A stretch of DNA of 9,530 nt from Treponema sp. (lineage in GTDB: Bacteria > Spirochaetota > Spirochaetia > Treponematales > Treponemataceae), in assembly GCA_004554075.1 (NCBI GenBank), contig SFOB01000091.1, forward strand, positions 1-9,530, read 5' to 3'. Below are positions 7,626 through 9,530 of the stretch, piece after piece (positions within the stretch are counted from its first letter, which is position 1; each line of letters begins with the position of its first letter). Under the pieces are notes generated by a model. It saw only the letters and a list, made by a program, of their open reading frames with translations. It did not search any database and was not told the DNA's origin. Made by a program: the position numbers and the translations under genes.

Positions 7626-7631
7626 TAAATT

Positions 7632-8504
7632 ATGGACGATCTTTTTGAAGAAAGCGACAGCCTTAATGCACCTTTTCAGGCCTTTTCCGGCGACTGGAAA
7701 TATGTAAAACCTCACTGGCATTATTTTACAGAAATGGTTTACCTTGTAAGCGGAGTTCTCTATGCAGAAGTAGACGGTAAGCAGTATACAATGAACCCGG
7801 GCGACATGATAATCTTTCATCCAAAGCAGATTCATTCCTTCCTCGATTATCCTGTTAAGGAAGAATATTCTGAAAAGCCTCTCTTTTATGTCATTAAGTT
7901 CGACGACATGATTCTTTCAAATACAACTCCAGGTTCTCCAAAGCTGCCAAAGCTTCTGGACCGCGCCAATTCTGCCTCAGAAGCAACAAATCTTCTGACA
8001 GCAAGAGACCTGCGCTTTAATCCGGTAAAAATGTATTTTGAATACTGTATGTGGGAAACAAAAAACCGCCAGTTCGGCTACGATATAAAAGTTGCTTCTA
8101 TGATAAGTCTTATCGTAACAGAAGTTATGAGAATCTGGCTGCGCCACGGCTTTCAGTTTTCTACAAAAACAACCTTCGACCAGTTTTCAACAAAGGATTT
8201 TTCCGTTCTCGAATATATCGATAAGCACTCTGCAGAAAATATCAGCATAGAAGATTTAGCAAGTAAATGCGGCATGTGTTATTCAAACTTCGCAAAGCAG
8301 TTTAAAACTCAGTTCGGAAAAACCTGTAAGGAATATATCGAATTCATAAGAATCTGTAAGGCAGACACTCTCCTTCTCTACACCGACAAAACCCTGGACT
8401 ACATCAGCCAGGAAACAGGCTTTACAGACGCCAGCCACTTTATCCGCACTTACAAAAAAATCCGTGGCATTACGCCAAAACAAAGAAGAAACTCACAGAT
8501 ATAA
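7632..8504 (+). CDS. AraC/XylS-family transcriptional regulator with N-terminal cupin sensor
   Basis: This 290-residue protein has a cupin-type ligand-binding domain at the N-terminus (about 20-95: PHWHYFTEMVYLVSG, then NPGDMIIFHPKQIHSF) and an AraC-type double helix-turn-helix at the C-terminus (about 188-287). The first DNA-binding helix pair is around ISIEDLASKCGMCYSNFAKQFK (204-225). The second is around LDYISQETGFTDASHFIRTYKK (255-276), followed by the family's closing GITPKQ. Full-length members are usually 280-300 residues, so the gene is complete. Cupin-AraC proteins usually sense a small ligand, often a sugar, and activate nearby genes. Divergence from the ABC exporter pair across 124 bases suggests it controls that pair and perhaps itself. 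The sugar-type binding protein gene on its other side converges on it, so it is a less direct target but remains possible. The ligand is unknown. Confidence 0.93.
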   Translation: MDDLFEESDSLNAPFQAFSGDWKYVKPHWHYFTEMVYLVSGVLYAEVDGKQYTMNPGDMIIFHPKQIHSFLDYPVKEEYSEKPLFYVIKFDDMILSNTTPGSPKLPKLLDRANSASEATNLLTARDLRFNPVKMYFEYCMWETKNRQFGYDIKVASMISLIVTEVMRIWLRHGFQFSTKTTFDQFSTKDFSVLEYIDKHSAENISIEDLASKCGMCYSNFAKQFKTQFGKTCKEYIEFIRICKADTLLLYTDKTLDYISQETGFTDASHFIRTYKKIRGITPKQRRNSQI

Positions 8505-8542
8505 AAAAAAGCACGCGCCTTACAAGAGGAAAAGGCGCGTGC
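8503..8542. terminator. Shared intrinsic terminator between convergent genes
   Basis: A perfect 11-bp stem, GCACGCGCCTT (8511-8521) with AAGGCGCGTGC (8532-8542), encloses a 10-base loop. On the minus strand it is followed at once by an eight-residue T-run (8510-8503), giving a textbook intrinsic terminator for the solute-binding protein gene 30 bases upstream. On the plus strand the same stem lies just after the AraC-type stop, whose TAA merges into the A-run. The sequence after it has only a weak T-run, so termination in that direction is probably less efficient. Confidence 0.93.
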
Positions 8543-8572
8543 AAGTTTATGAAGTTCTTTTATGAAACCAAA

Positions 8573-9530
8573 TTATTTTGTCTGCTTAGAGTAGATATCA
8601 TTTGTAAGTTTTACAATCTTATCTACATTAAGGTTCTGGCAGCTTGAAACATATTCGTTCCAGTCCTTATTAACATCTTTCTGTCCTGTTACGAACTTAA
8701 GAGTCCATGCATTGATGTTATCAATAAGAGGTGTTGCCCAGAGGTTCAACTGTTCACGTTCATCTTCTGTTGGCTTAGCCTTTGGATCTACAGTTGCTAC
8801 AGTCTTATATTTTCCATAGCGTGCATAAAGATCCTGTACTTCTGGAGTGAAGGCATCTGTAGATTCTGCAGTTGAGTGACCATAGAAATAGTTACCACCA
8901 GCGTATCCCCACTTAAGACGGATATCAACATCTGTATCTGAACCAGAAAGACCAAGACCACCGCACTTAAAGCCTGGGAGAAGCTTTTTAATCTGCTTTC
9001 CGTCAACTGTTGCATAATCCCATGTCTTGCCCTTTGGACCCCACTTACAGAGTGTGTAAGCTTCTTCTGAGTAGAACATCCAGTCTACGAAACGTACAAG
9101 TTTAATGAACTTTTCTTTTCCGAGTTCATCAAGAGCCTTCTGAGAAAGCATTACACCACATTCAAGACGTGAAGTTTCTGCGAGGTTCTTGTTTGTTCCT
9201 GAAGGATAAGCTGTTACATAGCACTTTGCCTTGTCGCCAAGAATCTTCTGAACACCAGCAATATCGTTAGCCATCTGTGAGCGGTTTGTAGACATAATTA
9301 CTGTCTTTCCGCTGTAGAACTTGTTGTGAGCAACATCATCAGACTGTGTGAAAGTTTCCGGATCAAGAAGTCCGTCTTTTACATAGCTGTTAGCAACTGT
9401 AACAAGTTTCTTGAAATCATCACTGATAGAAGATGAATAGAACTCTTTCTTGTTCCAGTCATATTTAATACCACCGTTTGAACCTTCAATAGCCCATCCT
9501 GAAAGAACGTTGTAAGAAGCACCCATTAAT
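8573..9530 (-). CDS. Family 1 extracellular solute-binding protein (LplA/LipO-type sugar ABC uptake), N-terminus cut by window edge
   Basis: The reading frame is open through the right edge (codon TTA precedes the first in-window ATG at 9526), so this is the C-terminal part, about 319 residues, of a protein usually about 500-550 long. The signal peptide and lipobox would lie outside the window. Aromatic-rich stretches such as NVLSGWAIEG, RFVDWMFYSEEAYTLCKWG and KWGYAGGNYFYGHS resemble the sugar-contacting lobes of large oligosaccharide-binding proteins. The tail, LWATPLIDNINAWTLKFVTG followed by KDWNEYVSSCQNLNVDKIVK, is typical of the LplA/LipO group. These proteins are lipid-anchored outside the inner membrane and deliver sugars to a two-component permease. 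The permease genes are not visible and may lie upstream, beyond the right edge. A strong terminator ends the gene, so this is the last gene of its transcript. The ATG at 9526 should not be taken as the real start. Confidence 0.88.
   Translation of the reverse strand, partial: LMGASYNVLSGWAIEGSNGGIKYDWNKKEFYSSSISDDFKKLVTVANSYVKDGLLDPETFTQSDDVAHNKFYSGKTVIMSTNRSQMANDIAGVQKILGDKAKCYVTAYPSGTNKNLAETSRLECGVMLSQKALDELGKEKFIKLVRFVDWMFYSEEAYTLCKWGPKGKTWDYATVDGKQIKKLLPGFKCGGLGLSGSDTDVDIRLKWGYAGGNYFYGHSTAESTDAFTPEVQDLYARYGKYKTVATVDPKAKPTEDEREQLNLWATPLIDNINAWTLKFVTGQKDVNKDWNEYVSSCQNLNVDKIVKLTNDIYSKQTK

Larger units (their letters stand above)
7508..7631. promoter_or_regulatory. Divergent intergenic control region between exporter and AraC-type genes
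   Basis: These 124 AT-rich bases must hold the leader and promoters for both directions. I could not assign a confident -35/-10 pair in either direction. A TTGACA lies at 7527-7522 on the minus strand, but it is too close to the exporter ATG to drive that gene. The plus strand has TATAAA near 7583 without a good -35. An inverted repeat lies at 7518-7539 and a TTACT direct repeat at 7554-7569. Confidence 0.6.

Noticed and set aside
9524..9526. ATG as the start of the solute-binding protein gene
   Set aside because: The reading frame continues to the window edge. The protein from this point lacks a signal peptide and is far shorter than the family, so the true start lies outside.

Overview
The window most likely comes from a spirochaete, probably a gut or rumen Treponema. 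This is an inference from three things: a FliG paralogue with an extra N-terminal region lying outside a fliF/fliH cluster, moderate GC content, and the gene mix. A Firmicute with similar ABC, AraC and sugar-binding genes cannot be fully excluded. All genes found are protein-coding. I saw no tRNA, rRNA, CRISPR array, transposase or phage gene.

Layout. Four genes run leftward (minus strand) from about 7507 to the left edge: two ABC exporter half-transporters (7507-5765, then 5762-3996, 2 nt apart), a fliG-type flagellar switch gene (3958-2750) and a large M16C (PreP/Cym1-like) metallopeptidase that starts at 2642 and runs off the left edge. A divergent AraC-family regulator (7632-8504, plus strand) shares a 124-bp intergenic region with the exporter genes. 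On the right, a family 1 extracellular solute-binding protein gene (8573 to the right edge, minus strand) converges on the regulator gene. The two share one strong hairpin terminator.

How the genes may work together. The ABC pair shows the motif asymmetry of a heterodimeric exporter with one degenerate and one competent ATPase site. The divergent AraC-type gene, with an N-terminal cupin sensor, is the natural candidate for its regulator. FliG belongs to the flagellar motor, and the peptidase probably clears peptides in the cytoplasm; neither has an obvious link to the exporter. fliG has its own promoter-like sequence, so the cluster may not be a single functional operon. The solute-binding protein belongs to a separate sugar (probably oligosaccharide) uptake locus to the right.

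The most interesting non-coding structure is in the 107-bp fliG-peptidase gap. Two copies of a short hairpin element lie in inverted orientation with compensating base changes in their stems, and a truncated third copy supplies the fliG stop codon. Nothing here clearly looks like a wholly new system.
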